A DNA stretch of 64,000 nt from Flavobacteriales bacterium (GTDB lineage: Bacteria; Bacteroidota; Bacteroidia; Flavobacteriales_D; Parvicellaceae): assembly GCA_020635565.1 (NCBI GenBank), contig JACJZN010000007.1:721065-785064 (forward strand). Direction: 5' to 3'. Numbering within the stretch: position 1 is the stretch's first letter; each line of letters begins with the position of its first letter. Shown here piece after piece: positions 45,644 to 55,313 of the stretch. The notes below the pieces were generated by a model that was not told where the DNA came from, did no database searches, and saw only the letters and a program-made list of their open reading frames with translations. Made by a program: the position numbers and the translations under genes.

Positions 45644-46336
45644 TTAATTCAATTGGTCAATATAGTGATACAATGCGATGAAGATAAATCCTAATGGAAT
45701 AAGGATCGCATACACATTGCCTAATTTCTTAATGATTGGAGTGTATTTCGAATGTCTGAATCCAACTGACTGGAAAGCAGATTGGAAACCGTGTAATAAA
45801 TGCAGAGCAAGTAAAACAAAAGCCACTACATAAATAATTACTCTCCAAACATCTACAAATTTCTCTTGTAATTCATGAAAAAATCTAGTCGGATTACCAC
45901 CATTTGCGAAGGAGTTTGCTCCACCTTCAATGAACTTTTCATTCATCTCATGCGCCCAGAAATCATAAAAATGAAGTCCTAGGAATGCGAGAACCGTAAG
46001 TCCCGTAATGATCATGTTTCTAGACATCCATGATGCATTGGCCGCACCGTTATACTGTTCGTATTTTACTGGTCTTGCCTTTCTATTCTCCATATCCAAC
46101 TTAATACCCATTGCTAAGTGGAATACAACTCCGAAAATAAGTATTGGTTGAAGAACAAACTGTACTACAGGATTATAACCCATAAAATAGGAAACACTGT
46201 TGAAAGCATCTTCACTGATTACGGATAGCATGTTAATGCTGAAATGCTGGAGTAAGAAAAATAATAGAAAAAAACCAGATAGAGCCATCAGGATCTTTCT
46301 TCCTACTGACGACTTAGTCATTCCGTGATTACTCAT
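45644..46336 (-). CDS. sdhC: Succinate dehydrogenase cytochrome b subunit
   Basis: Membrane anchor with about five transmembrane helices, of the fused cytochrome b558 type (230 residues). Histidines likely to ligate two hemes occur in LQHFSINML, IFGVVFHLAMGIKL, GLHFYDFWAHEM and LLALHLLHGFQSAFQ. This is the first gene of the operon. A TATATTTG element on the minus strand at 46359-46366 lies 22 bases upstream. Confidence 0.93.
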   Translation of the reverse strand: MSNHGMTKSSVGRKILMALSGFFLLFFLLQHFSINMLSVISEDAFNSVSYFMGYNPVVQFVLQPILIFGVVFHLAMGIKLDMENRKARPVKYEQYNGAANASWMSRNMIITGLTVLAFLGLHFYDFWAHEMNEKFIEGGANSFANGGNPTRFFHELQEKFVDVWRVIIYVVAFVLLALHLLHGFQSAFQSVGFRHSKYTPIIKKLGNVYAILIPLGFIFIALYHYIDQLN

Positions 46337-46358
46337 TTAACTTAAATTTTGTTTGGCG

Positions 46359-46366
46359 CAAATATA
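46359..46366 (-). promoter_or_regulatory. -7 promoter element of the sdh operon
   Basis: Exact TATATTTG on the minus strand, 22 bases before the sdhC ATG. No convincing TTTG partner at the usual spacing. Confidence 0.45.
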
Positions 46367-46455
46367 ACAGTTGCTATTCATTTCTTTCTCGGGATGAATA
46401 ACAATTTAGCCAATTGACTTGTTTTAAATCTTATTTAGAAAGATTCTATCTAAGA

Positions 46456-47214
46456 CTAGATTCTGGCAAGGTAATCTTTAACGGTTTTTTGGAAAGTTCT
46501 GCTCACTGGTATTAAGTCTCCATTTCTCAGGATTAAGGAATGGCCATCTTCCATGGTATACTCCATGATTTCTTCTCCATTCACAACATGAGAATTATGT
46601 ACCCTGATAAAATCATCCGGAAGAATCTCCTGATAAACTTTTAGTGTTCTCGAATCCAGAAAGGGTTCACCTGTCTTGAAATGTATGATGGTATAATTTC
46701 CTTTACTCTCCAGGTGGGATATGTTCTTTGTTTCTAAAACTTTTATACCATTACGCTGAGGAACGGTAATGCGATCAATTTTTTTGCTGCGTATACTATC
46801 GAACGCTGAATTGATCTGAGGTTTAACATCATGATGCTTTTCTTGATCAACTCCAATACGATCCTTTATCTTGCCTACCGTTTCTTGAAGTTCTTCAATC
46901 TCAACAGGCTTCAGAATATAGTCGATAGCATTCGCTTTAAAAGCCTGAATAGCGTAGTCTTTGAATGCGGTAACAAAAACGACTTCAAAATTGATCTCAC
47001 TTAACGAGTCGAGGAGGTCAAATCCTTCTGCACCTGATGGCATTCTTATATCTAGAAATACGACATCAGGTTGAGTTGATTCGATCAATTCAGCACCATG
47101 CTTGATATTACCAGCCAGACCAACCACTTGAACACCTTCGCAAAACTCTTCTATGAGTAGTTTGAGGTTTTCTCGTGCCAATAATTCATCGTCTATAACA
47201 ATTGCTCTGATCAC
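46456..47214 (-). CDS. LytTR-family response regulator
   Basis: Two-component regulator with an N-terminal receiver domain (VIRAIVIDDELLARENLKLL; phosphoacceptor Asp in PDVVFLDIRMPSG; conserved Lys in DYILKPVEIEEL) and a C-terminal LytTR DNA-binding domain (ISHLESKGNYTIIHFKTG, FIRVHNSHVVNGEEI, LIPVSRTFQKTV). GTG at 47214 is chosen because the receiver fold begins there; the upstream 23 codons of the open frame are not conserved. The partner kinase, usually of the LytS kind, is not in the window. Confidence 0.92.
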   Translation of the reverse strand: MIRAIVIDDELLARENLKLLIEEFCEGVQVVGLAGNIKHGAELIESTQPDVVFLDIRMPSGAEGFDLLDSLSEINFEVVFVTAFKDYAIQAFKANAIDYILKPVEIEELQETVGKIKDRIGVDQEKHHDVKPQINSAFDSIRSKKIDRITVPQRNGIKVLETKNISHLESKGNYTIIHFKTGEPFLDSRTLKVYQEILPDDFIRVHNSHVVNGEEIMEYTMEDGHSLILRNGDLIPVSRTFQKTVKDYLARI

Positions 47215-47432
47215 TGATTTTAGTTGATTTTGTAAAAGTAGTTTTTTTTTGATTGAACTAAATAGACCGTTGCCTGATTGCAAGTTGCCGTTTCTTCATT
47301 AGCGATTGATTCAGGCAATCCTTAGGTTTAAATTTACGTTTATAAGTTAGTTGCAGAGGTAAGCGAAATGCACGTCTGCACTTTTCTTTTCAAGGTTTTT
47401 ATGGTTTCCTGAAAAGGTTAAGGTAGGTTAAT

Positions 47433-47465
47433 AAAAAAGAGGCTCAAACGAGAGCCTCTTTTTTA
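47433..47465 (-). terminator. Rho-independent terminator
   Basis: Stem 47437-47445 with 47452-47460, 6-base loop, with T-run on the minus strand. It ends the transcript of the 956-residue secreted protein. Confidence 0.85.
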
Positions 47466-47485
47466 TTTCTTTAAGTTGATGTCTG

Positions 47486-50356
47486 CTACTTTACAAATAC
47501 TTTTTGAACCTTAGAAAAATCTGTTCCATAGACTTTGATCAAATAATACCCTCGAGCATAATCTGATAAGTTTATTATGTCAGAAGTTCCAGTAAAGTTC
47601 TCATTGCTGATTAACTGACCAATTGAATTGTGAACTTCGATCATCGTGTTTTCAACTGTACCATTCAAAGAAACTTTAAACTGATTCTTTTCAATTTCAA
47701 CGATCGATAATTCTACTCCATTTGAATTGATGTCTGAAATACCTGAGAATGTATTGATCTCTACTTTGTAATCCTCCGTTTCACCATAGCTTACATCAAC
47801 ACAAGGATCAGTAATACTTGCCGTTCCAAACCAAGTCCAGTTAGTTCTAGCTCTCATTAAATGTTGCCCAAGATTTGCTGTTCCCGAGATCGGGAAGTTA
47901 ATAGTGGTTAATGTAGATCCGAATGGTTGGTCTGTAATCACCATCTCACTCGATTCAAAAGTGAAATTATCATTGAAATCAATCCAAACAGTTACCACCT
48001 GATTATCATATCCTGATTGTACTTGAAGGTTGTATGTCGCACCTTGCTCCAAAGAAGTCATTTGGGACGTATAATCGCCATATCCACCAGCAGAACATCC
48101 TGAATTATTGTTAATTGTATTCAGTTTGAATTTAGTAAGCCCATCGCCTGAGCTACAATCAGCAGTAGGCTGACAGATTTCATTGGTAATGGTATACTCC
48201 GTAGTATCATTCGTTAAATCACTATCTCCAGATAGATCCGTGTAGGCAACAATAGTATAAGAACCAAGGTTAGAAAGATCTGCGGTAGTTGTGAATGAAT
48301 AAGTATCACTTCCTCCTGCCGTAATAGAACCGTTGTATGTTTCGGCAACTACTGTACCACCATTGATCTGATAGGCTACCGGTATAGAAGTTTGCGTTGA
48401 AGTACCGAAATTTTCAATGGTTATCGTTACTGTTTCAGTTGATGTAAACGAACCAGTTCCGCTTGGTGAAGTGATTGCAGTTGCTCCCACGTTATCAGCA
48501 AAAAGGTGCTGTACAGTTTTTACTGTTGTATCATTTGGATTATACTGATCAGCAGAAAGACCTGTATATGCTTTGATTTCGTAATTTCCTGGTGTACCAA
48601 GGTTAACAGTTGTTGTAAAGGTATGCTGAGCAGATGATCCGCTTGTAATTGTTCCTGAATAGGTCTCTGTTACAGGGGTTCCTCCATCTAAGGAGTATGA
48701 AACTGGAAATCCGGACTGATCATTCACACCATAATTGTATATAGTAACGGTAACAGCTTCTGTGGTAGATAGTGTTCCGTCTGTAGGGTCAACGATGGCA
48801 ACTACTCCTAAATCATCATCGGCATCACTCGCTATTTTGAATGAAGCTATTCTAGTTCTTCTATTTCCACCAGTAGCAACATATTCTCCTGTATACCAAA
48901 ATGTAGCATCATCTACCGGGTCAAGCGTCATCTGTGCATAATCACCCCATCTGTTTGGACCTGTTTGCGCACTTGATCCAACAACAATATCTTCTTCAGC
49001 AAGTGTCATAGTTCCTAACGGATCAGCCGCATATCGCCCTGTATATCTTATGGATGGATATACTGTAGGTCCAGAAACCGAATAAGCTAATCCAATATTT
49101 CCTTGATAATCCATACAAATACTTCCTAACCATCTGCTTTCCGCATCTGGAGCGAAAGTCCCTTCCTGATAAACCGTCCAAGGATTGGAACCTACTTTTC
49201 TTAGTTCATACCATCTGATACCGGCATGATTCGTACCATCTACATCAACAGTATGGTTAAGTACCACAGATGAGTATCCTGAGAACTCACGATAATGTGC
49301 CATGTACATAAAAGCTTCTGGAACACCATCTAGTTTATCTGTTGTACCCGGTTGTTCAATGTCATCCCATGAAGTTGTGAATTCACTATCGAAAGCTGAA
49401 ACTGCTAATTGCTGAGGTGTTGAAATTGAACTGTTCGAACTGTTGTTCCAATCTAAATCCACTTCCCAAATTTTGATGTGGTCTGAAGATACTCCAGCCC
49501 AGCCGTCATCCTGGAAATAAAATACATATCCCGGAGTAGAAGTACTTGCAACGGTACCCGTTGAATGCGCAGGTAAGATTGAGAAAAATCCATTTGTTGA
49601 AAGAGAAGGAACCGTAAATCCCTGAATTGTTGCTGTTGGATCCCCAGCTAACATCTTATCTCTGTCCATTGCATAAAGCTGAGGTGCAGATTTATTGGCA
49701 GAAACGAAATAAGCATTACTCCAAACAGAGTATTTCGGATAGTCCGGAAAAACATTTAATGAGAACTCATAAGAATAATAAGCTCCCGTTGGATCCGGAG
49801 TTTGCGAGATGGCAATTTGTAATGAGTTATTACTTTGCTTAAATTGACTCAAAAACCATCTGTCCGCATCCTTATCATACATCACGATAGGATCACCATC
49901 ATTTCCTCCCCCTAGTAGGGTTCCCAAATTCGATGGTCCATAAAGTACGGTACCCGATTTATCATAGATAGTAAATTGTGAATTGACCATTTGCACGTAA
50001 TGATTCGGTCCTGCTGCACCACTAGGGTCTGGGGGGTATGCGCTAAAATTAGTTCCATCCCAGTTTTGAAGAGGGGCTTTAGTCCAATGTGAAGCTTTTT
50101 GTTTCTGAAGTACTGGATCTTTTCCTCCTGGAAGATTTGCAGGTCTAACGTGCTTATAACGTCTTAACTTGTTCGGTACTTCATAAATTCTGTCAGGGTC
50201 TGCTTCTTCAACCAAAGGAATAAGGTCACTCAGTTTTGCTGTTTCGGTAAAAGTGTGGCATTCTGCTACCACAGTTGGTTTGATCTTTTCCTCTGTTTGC
50301 TGCGCAGAGATACTCATTGCTGTTAAAATAGCAATGGATAATAGTATTCGTTTCAT
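47486..50356 (-). CDS. Large secreted T9SS protein with CARDB-like repeats and GEVED domain
   Basis: Extracellular protein of 956 residues. Signal peptide (1-19, ISAQQ). The N-terminal half (80-510) contains beta-propeller-like strands (YDKDADRWFLSQFKQSNNSL, NRWGDYAQMTLDPVDDATFW). Two CARDB-like repeats follow at about 515-605 and 615-705 (TEAVTVTIYNYGVNDQSGFP and TETVTITIENFGTSTQTSIP), then a GEVED domain (about 715-850, IDFNDNFTFESSEM and YGETEDYKVEI), and a type A T9SS tail ending KVQKVFVK. Function unknown; the N-terminal part could be an enzyme or lectin scaffold. Confidence 0.88.
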   Translation of the reverse strand: MKRILLSIAILTAMSISAQQTEEKIKPTVVAECHTFTETAKLSDLIPLVEEADPDRIYEVPNKLRRYKHVRPANLPGGKDPVLQKQKASHWTKAPLQNWDGTNFSAYPPDPSGAAGPNHYVQMVNSQFTIYDKSGTVLYGPSNLGTLLGGGNDGDPIVMYDKDADRWFLSQFKQSNNSLQIAISQTPDPTGAYYSYEFSLNVFPDYPKYSVWSNAYFVSANKSAPQLYAMDRDKMLAGDPTATIQGFTVPSLSTNGFFSILPAHSTGTVASTSTPGYVFYFQDDGWAGVSSDHIKIWEVDLDWNNSSNSSISTPQQLAVSAFDSEFTTSWDDIEQPGTTDKLDGVPEAFMYMAHYREFSGYSSVVLNHTVDVDGTNHAGIRWYELRKVGSNPWTVYQEGTFAPDAESRWLGSICMDYQGNIGLAYSVSGPTVYPSIRYTGRYAADPLGTMTLAEEDIVVGSSAQTGPNRWGDYAQMTLDPVDDATFWYTGEYVATGGNRRTRIASFKIASDADDDLGVVAIVDPTDGTLSTTEAVTVTIYNYGVNDQSGFPVSYSLDGGTPVTETYSGTITSGSSAQHTFTTTVNLGTPGNYEIKAYTGLSADQYNPNDTTVKTVQHLFADNVGATAITSPSGTGSFTSTETVTITIENFGTSTQTSIPVAYQINGGTVVAETYNGSITAGGSDTYSFTTTADLSNLGSYTIVAYTDLSGDSDLTNDTTEYTITNEICQPTADCSSGDGLTKFKLNTINNNSGCSAGGYGDYTSQMTSLEQGATYNLQVQSGYDNQVVTVWIDFNDNFTFESSEMVITDQPFGSTLTTINFPISGTANLGQHLMRARTNWTWFGTASITDPCVDVSYGETEDYKVEINTFSGISDINSNGVELSIVEIEKNQFKVSLNGTVENTMIEVHNSIGQLISNENFTGTSDIINLSDYARGYYLIKVYGTDFSKVQKVFVK

Positions 50357-50461
50357 TAATGGTTAGGTTTTCGGTTAATCCTTACAATAATAACGAAAAA
50401 TTAGAAAGGTTGCCTTGGGGTAGGAGGTATTATCCAATGGGATTATAGGAATGCTAATATC

Positions 50462-51763
50462 CTATTTTAACTCATATTTTGATTTGTACTTCTCGTAATT
50501 CTCCTTTTGATGATTGTTTAGATCGATCTTTCTCCCATCAATAATCGCAAGCGTTATGTCGTTTGTAATAACATCAAGGGCATCACCTTTCGAAACGAAT
50601 AAAGTCGCTTTCTTTCCTTTTTCGATACTGCCGTATTCACCATCGATCCCAAGGATCTCTGCTGCAGATAGAGTTACTGAACGTACTCCTTCTTCATAAG
50701 GTAGACCATAGGCAACAGTAGTTCCAGCATAGAATGGTAGGTTTCGTGTGTTCATTCTCTCCATATCACCTGATCCTTCAAGGCAGAATTTTACTTTAGC
50801 TTCATGAAGTATTCCAGCCATCTTGTAAGGTAAATAAACATCTTCCTGCGATCTTTCAGGTAAGCTGTGAACTCTCTGAAGAACTACACTTACTCCTTCA
50901 GAATTAAGCTTCTTAGCATGCATATGTGCATCATAACCTCCAATGATCACAACTTTCTTGATAGCAAGTTCTTTTTTTAAGTTTAGGAGGTCATTGATCT
51001 CACGATAAAGAGAGGCGTGAATGTAGAGCGTTTTACTTCCTTCAAAAAGACCGCTCATTGCTTCCAATCGAAGATCTACAGTCTCATGTGCTTTCATATC
51101 GTGATATGCCTTGGCTTCTTTAAAAAATTGTTTCACTTCAGCCAGTTGTTCTTCGTACTTATCTGATCTTTTAGCTGGTCCCGGCTCTGCCCACCATCCC
51201 GATTGTTGAATAGCGTGAGGCCAGTTAAGATGAATTCCATCATCCATCTTTATGACTGCATCTTCCCAGTTCCATGCATCGAATTGAACAATTGAAGAGG
51301 TTCCACTTATTCTTCCGCCTCTTGGAGTAATTTGTCCCATTAGTACACCGTTCGTTCTTACCGTTGGAGTAATATCACTATCTGTATTGTAGGCAATAAT
51401 TGATCTTACATTAGGATTGAAAGTTCCCACTTCATCATAATCTCTATTTGCGCGAACTGCATCAATGTCGGCTAAACCAAGTGTGCTGTTAACAGCGATA
51501 AATCCGGGGTAGACATGTTGGCCATCAATTCTAATGATCTCGTCATAACCCACTGTGTCAATCGTTAGGGCAAGCGCATCTTTTACCATTACAATTTGCT
51601 CACCTTCTATTCCAATAGCCGATTTATTGATCACTTTTCCATTTCCTACATGGCAGATGCCATTTAGAAGAAGGATTTTTTTCTGGTTCTCTGGAGCAGG
51701 TGCTGATTGACCGGATGAAAGAATTACTTGAAGAATAAAGGTAAAAGTTAAGAAATGTTTCAT
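50462..51763 (-). CDS. Exported amidohydrolase-like protein lacking metal ligands
   Basis: Protein of 433 residues with a signal peptide (SSGQ). The overall amidohydrolase layout is kept: a start barrel (GEQIVMVKDA, HVYPGFIAVNSTLGLADI) and the C-terminal AGTTVAYGLPYEEGVRSVTL, ILGIDGEYGSIEKGKKATLF. The HxH motif expected after VYPGF is replaced by NST, and no later metal histidines or catalytic Asp are obvious. It may therefore be a non-catalytic partner. The region matches the N-terminal half of the protein at 58730..61846. ATG at 51763 is preferred to TTG at 51781. Confidence 0.82.
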   Translation of the reverse strand: MKHFLTFTFILQVILSSGQSAPAPENQKKILLLNGICHVGNGKVINKSAIGIEGEQIVMVKDALALTIDTVGYDEIIRIDGQHVYPGFIAVNSTLGLADIDAVRANRDYDEVGTFNPNVRSIIAYNTDSDITPTVRTNGVLMGQITPRGGRISGTSSIVQFDAWNWEDAVIKMDDGIHLNWPHAIQQSGWWAEPGPAKRSDKYEEQLAEVKQFFKEAKAYHDMKAHETVDLRLEAMSGLFEGSKTLYIHASLYREINDLLNLKKELAIKKVVIIGGYDAHMHAKKLNSEGVSVVLQRVHSLPERSQEDVYLPYKMAGILHEAKVKFCLEGSGDMERMNTRNLPFYAGTTVAYGLPYEEGVRSVTLSAAEILGIDGEYGSIEKGKKATLFVSKGDALDVITNDITLAIIDGRKIDLNNHQKENYEKYKSKYELK

Positions 51764-51891
51764 TTTAATATTTGAAAACAATGGATTGCTTCAAATATAT
51801 TAAATATGATCATAGAAAGTACCTTAAAAAGGTTTGATCCTATTATTTTTATCCAAGGAACATTTATTATGAAATTGGTTTGACAGGTAGA

Positions 51892-52314
51892 CTATGAATC
51901 TACACGCTCAAATTCTATCACCTCATTGTCTTTTGTCAATTTTATGTAGTTGACAAAGAATCCCCCTCTTACATTGTATTGAAATTTTTCCTGTCTGTTG
52001 GATTCATAGATAAACAGAATATATTTTTTTCGATTTTCAATAACGATTTTGTAGTCAAAATTGCGTCCTATTGATAAGCTTGTATAGGAATCGGTACTTA
52101 CCCAAGTCCCAGAACCTCCTTTTTCAGAAATGTCAAACTTGATTACAATGCTTTCACCCTCAATTTTTTGATCGTCAATGGTATGATTGGTACTGAGATA
52201 TTTTTCTCGGCCAAAAGGAGTGTCATAATTTGTTCTTACACCTTCCTTTCTGCAGGAAAACAGTGTAATGAGAACAGACGTTAGTATCAATGATATTAAA
52301 TAAGTCTTTTTCAT
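51892..52314 (-). CDS. Small lipoprotein of unknown function
   Basis: Protein of 140 residues with a lipoprotein signal: LISLILTSVLITLFSC, cysteine at about 21. The mature part is beta-rich with a WVSTDSY motif. No family recognised. It starts 2 bases after the gene upstream, and the group of four genes (51892-54720) likely forms one transcript. Confidence 0.65.
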   Translation of the reverse strand: MKKTYLISLILTSVLITLFSCRKEGVRTNYDTPFGREKYLSTNHTIDDQKIEGESIVIKFDISEKGGSGTWVSTDSYTSLSIGRNFDYKIVIENRKKYILFIYESNRQEKFQYNVRGGFFVNYIKLTKDNEVIEFERVDS

Positions 52315-52316
52315 AT

Positions 52317-52739
52317 TTATTCAACCTTTTCAAAAGTTAGTTCTAAAACATCCGATCCAGCAGTGGTTTTCCAGACCATTTTTTTCTGTTTTATTTTCAC
52401 TATTCCGGCAGTCATACTAACTCCTGTACCTGGATAGTAAATTGAAACGACTTGATCTCCATTATCATTAGTTCCTATTGAGTAAACACCTAATAATCTA
52501 TTGGAATACCCATCATAGGTTCTCTCAAGAACGACCTCATTATTTAAAGGATAAAAAGAAGTGATCTGAAGTTGATTACTCAAATCCGCTGGAGTACTGT
52601 TGTAGACATAATCTGTTAATTTCCAGCTTCCGGCTATGTCTTCCGAATATTTCCTTGACAGTTTTTCGTCACTTTTCTTACAAGAAATAAGAAAGGAGAA
52701 GACGAAAAGGAGTGCTAAACTGTTTTTAATAGCTGACAT
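52317..52739 (-). CDS. Lipocalin-like lipoprotein
   Basis: Protein of about 140 residues. ATG at 52739 is chosen because it opens a lipoprotein signal (KNSLALLFVFSFLISCKK). The mature part resembles small Bacteroidota lipocalin-like proteins: the IAGSWKLTDYVYN start and the final MVWKTTAGSDVLELTFEKVE. Function unknown. It starts 4 bases after the end of the gene at 52744. Confidence 0.7.
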   Translation of the reverse strand: MSAIKNSLALLFVFSFLISCKKSDEKLSRKYSEDIAGSWKLTDYVYNSTPADLSNQLQITSFYPLNNEVVLERTYDGYSNRLLGVYSIGTNDNGDQVVSIYYPGTGVSMTAGIVKIKQKKMVWKTTAGSDVLELTFEKVE

Positions 52740-52743
52740 GGTA

Positions 52744-53904
52744 CTAGTATGTAGTTTGTGTATATGCATTTCCATTTTCTATTTTCATAATGCTTCCGTC
52801 ATCACTTTTTAATTCGAACGAAAATTCGAAAAACGCTTTTCCGTTTATTTTCGCACCATTGACATATTGACTATATTGGTAATCTTTAACAATGACATAG
52901 CCTTGGTCTTGCTGTTCTCTGTATATTTTGCCGTTAAAATCGGTTGCCGTTACTTGAATTTCAGTAAAACCACTTCCATCGAGGTTTGATTGAATACCAA
53001 CTCTTCCACCTCTATTCTTGTAAGCATATATCCATGTATTCCAATTGTCAGGGTCAGGTCTATAATGAAAGAACTCTACTTTTAATTCCGCTAGTTGGTT
53101 GATGCCGTTGTCATAAAAAGTTCCTTTAAAATGGGAGTAATCAGCGACACAATATGCACCAGTAGCAAATGGATTTTTTAGGGATTCGTAGGGAATAGAG
53201 TTGGTGCCACCGCCAAGATCTCCGTATACCCCCGCTGGTTTACCATTACAATCAAAAGTAATTCCATAATTATCTAATGGAAAATTTGAGAAGGAATTAG
53301 CGTCAATGGAGATATTGGTAATGATCTTTTGTTTACCAGCAAAGTAGTCGTTGACTTCTAAGGAGTCTATGTTTGTTGAAAAAGATCGTTGTAAGGGATC
53401 AATGTTAACATTTACATATGCGTTAGAACTCATCGGGAAAAGTACGAGTCTATAGTGTTTGTAATTACCAGAGTTCGTTGAGTTATATAACTTAACAAAG
53501 GGGTCGAATTTTGTGTTAAACTGAGTAGTCCCTTCATTATAAATAAAACTTGTTTGAATTGATTTTCCCGAGGCTGGATTGGATAAATCTCCCAGCATTG
53601 TCACAAAAACCATTTTTAAATCTTCACCGAACAGTTTATTCCATGCCAATATTTTTAAATGGTAATTATTACTTGAAGTATTAGTTGGCACAATACCAAT
53701 TGCTACAATGTCAAGTGTTACTGAAGAGGTATCTCTGTAGCCCGATAATGTGTTGTCTGCCACACCATCCATATTAAAACTAATGGTTCCATAGGTGGGG
53801 TAGTCCTGGTAAATAGCTAATGTTTCCAAGCTTTCTTTCTTGCAGGAAAGAAGGAGGGTGACAAGGGTTAAGATAACGGTTAATTTATTCAAAAAGGAAT
53901 TCAT
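52744..53904 (-). CDS. Lipoprotein of unknown function
   Basis: Protein of 386 residues with a lipobox-like LTLVTLLLSCKK (cysteine at about 21). The mature part is beta-rich and Asn/Tyr-rich with scattered aromatic residues. No recognisable domain. Gene order with two small lipoproteins downstream and an outer-membrane protein upstream suggests an envelope assembly of unknown role. Confidence 0.7.
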   Translation of the reverse strand: MNSFLNKLTVILTLVTLLLSCKKESLETLAIYQDYPTYGTISFNMDGVADNTLSGYRDTSSVTLDIVAIGIVPTNTSSNNYHLKILAWNKLFGEDLKMVFVTMLGDLSNPASGKSIQTSFIYNEGTTQFNTKFDPFVKLYNSTNSGNYKHYRLVLFPMSSNAYVNVNIDPLQRSFSTNIDSLEVNDYFAGKQKIITNISIDANSFSNFPLDNYGITFDCNGKPAGVYGDLGGGTNSIPYESLKNPFATGAYCVADYSHFKGTFYDNGINQLAELKVEFFHYRPDPDNWNTWIYAYKNRGGRVGIQSNLDGSGFTEIQVTATDFNGKIYREQQDQGYVIVKDYQYSQYVNGAKINGKAFFEFSFELKSDDGSIMKIENGNAYTQTTY

Positions 53905-53961
53905 AAAGAATAGTATAAATTGCTGGGATTAAGTTACTCGATTTTGGGTGTCAAAATTAGA

Positions 53962-54720
53962 CTAATCGATGAATGTAATACCTACCTGAAGATATTTGTA
54001 GCTGTATCTAGATTGCCCGATCTCTGTGTCTCCATTGCTTACCGAGTGATGAAATGTTTCAAAACTTGGTGTTAGAGCGATACCTATTTTCTTAGTAATA
54101 CGGTAGGTACACACGAAGTCAAATTTCATTCTACCACCACTGTTCATCACGCCTCCAGTACTTACCAGAGCTCCATCAAATTCATTGGTGTTAAAAATCT
54201 GAAATCTGTCTCCAATATTGGTGAATGAATGGATCACCGGACCAAAAAAACCAAAAGAACCAACCTTATTGTAAGTGAGGTCTCCCGCTTTAAAAGCACG
54301 TGCACCGCCATTCATTCCTAATCCAAATCGCATGTCTACGTTACCTAGTTTTAATGGTTTTTGTCTATTAAAGGTCCAGCCACCTCCAAATTCAATCATA
54401 GAATTGGAATAAACACCTTTTGTATTCCCCAGTAAAAACTGACCTAAGAAACCCATCGCCTCAAATTGCATGTACGCATCTGTTTGTATGGTAAATACCA
54501 TTTTAGCCATGATCCCGCTTCCATTTCCCTTGGTTGAGTAGTCCGAATAATTGTTGTTTCCATCCGAAACCAATCCCTCTGCTGAACCAATTCCGATTTG
54601 TAAAAGGTTAAGGATGGTGTGACTATCGTATGAAGTTGATCCTGGAGAGTCTTTTTGAGCTAGAGAACTTACGTTTAAAAGGAACAATCCAATGAAACTA
54701 AAAAGTATTCTTTTTTTCAT
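53962..54720 (-). CDS. Outer-membrane-like hypothetical protein
   Basis: Protein of 252 residues with a signal peptide (LLNVSSLAQ). Alternating strands (AYMQFEAMGFLGQFLL, GGGWTFNRQKPLKLGNVDMR) and a C-terminal KYLQVGITFID strand suggest a porin-like or Bacteroidota OM barrel. No family recognised. It is the first of four genes in one direction, 57 bases before the lipoprotein at 52744..53904. Confidence 0.65.
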   Translation of the reverse strand: MKKRILFSFIGLFLLNVSSLAQKDSPGSTSYDSHTILNLLQIGIGSAEGLVSDGNNNYSDYSTKGNGSGIMAKMVFTIQTDAYMQFEAMGFLGQFLLGNTKGVYSNSMIEFGGGWTFNRQKPLKLGNVDMRFGLGMNGGARAFKAGDLTYNKVGSFGFFGPVIHSFTNIGDRFQIFNTNEFDGALVSTGGVMNSGGRMKFDFVCTYRITKKIGIALTPSFETFHHSVSNGDTEIGQSRYSYKYLQVGITFID

Positions 54721-54930
54721 AAACTAAATTTTATGTAATTAGTGATTTGATCTTAGTCTTTATTAGAACGCTATTTTTCTAATTCTTGACTGTAATTTAA
54801 TAGTGTATAGTAATTATTAGTGTTTTTTAATTGAATAGTAAAATGCTAATTGTACACAGCAAAGTTGCTAGTTTACAATGGATGTAAAAACAGTAATAAT
54901 ACCTACTTTAACTAGGGAAATATACGAGGG

Positions 54931-55110
54931 TCATATAGGTATTCGAATGTAGAATACTGTGCCGGTTGTTTCGTAAGCGTATTCTTTGTTGAATGATCCC
55001 CCAACCATTTCAATTCGACTCTTCAAGCTATTCAGACCAATGCCTACTTTAGTATTGTTTTCATCGAATCCAATACCATGATCTTCAAAGTTAATTTGAA
55101 TATAGCTGTC
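54931..55110 (-). pseudogene. 3' fragment of a histidine kinase gene split by IS110
   Basis: Translated on the minus strand this 180-base segment gives 59 residues beginning DSYIQINFEDHGIGFDENNT and containing the G2-like KVGIGLNSLKSRIEMVGG, ending in FYIRIPI and a stop. It is the end of a HATPase domain. It continues in frame the open kinase gene at 56319..57911 if the 1208 bases 55111-56318 are removed. There is no start codon of its own that could give a working protein. Confidence 0.9.
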
Positions 55111-55150
55111 CTAAGTTTACCAAGTATTTATCTTTATTAGTATAAATCAA

Positions 55151-55300
55151 AGGACAAAAGAGAGGAATAAGGTCATTATAGCTTTAGAGTTACGAGCTCG
55201 TCAACAATGAAGATCCCCTCTCTTTTACTACCAAAATACGATCAGTTCATTGGGCATAAAGCCTGTTTTTAGGATGTAGTATTACAGTAGTCTTTGTCCT
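55151..55300 (+). ncRNA. Putative IS110 bridge RNA
   Basis: An outer stem pairs 55151-55158 with 55293-55300. Inside, a perfect 10-bp stem (55156-55165 with 55217-55226) closes loop 1, which holds TATAGCT (55177-55183, same as the left target 55101-55107) and CAACAATGA (55202-55210, complement of the core plus right target 56317-56325). Loop 2 holds TCAGTTC (55242-55248, same as the right end of the element plus core, 56312-56318) and TTAGGA (55269-55274, complement of core plus left end, 55109-55114), separated by a small hairpin. This order and polarity fit known bridge RNAs of IS110. Transcription is not shown by sequence. Confidence 0.75.
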
Positions 55301-55313
55301 TCAAAATATAAGT

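Noticed and set aside
47215..47283. Upstream extension of the LytTR regulator
   Set aside because: The receiver domain begins at GTG 47214; the extra codons are low-complexity and basic.
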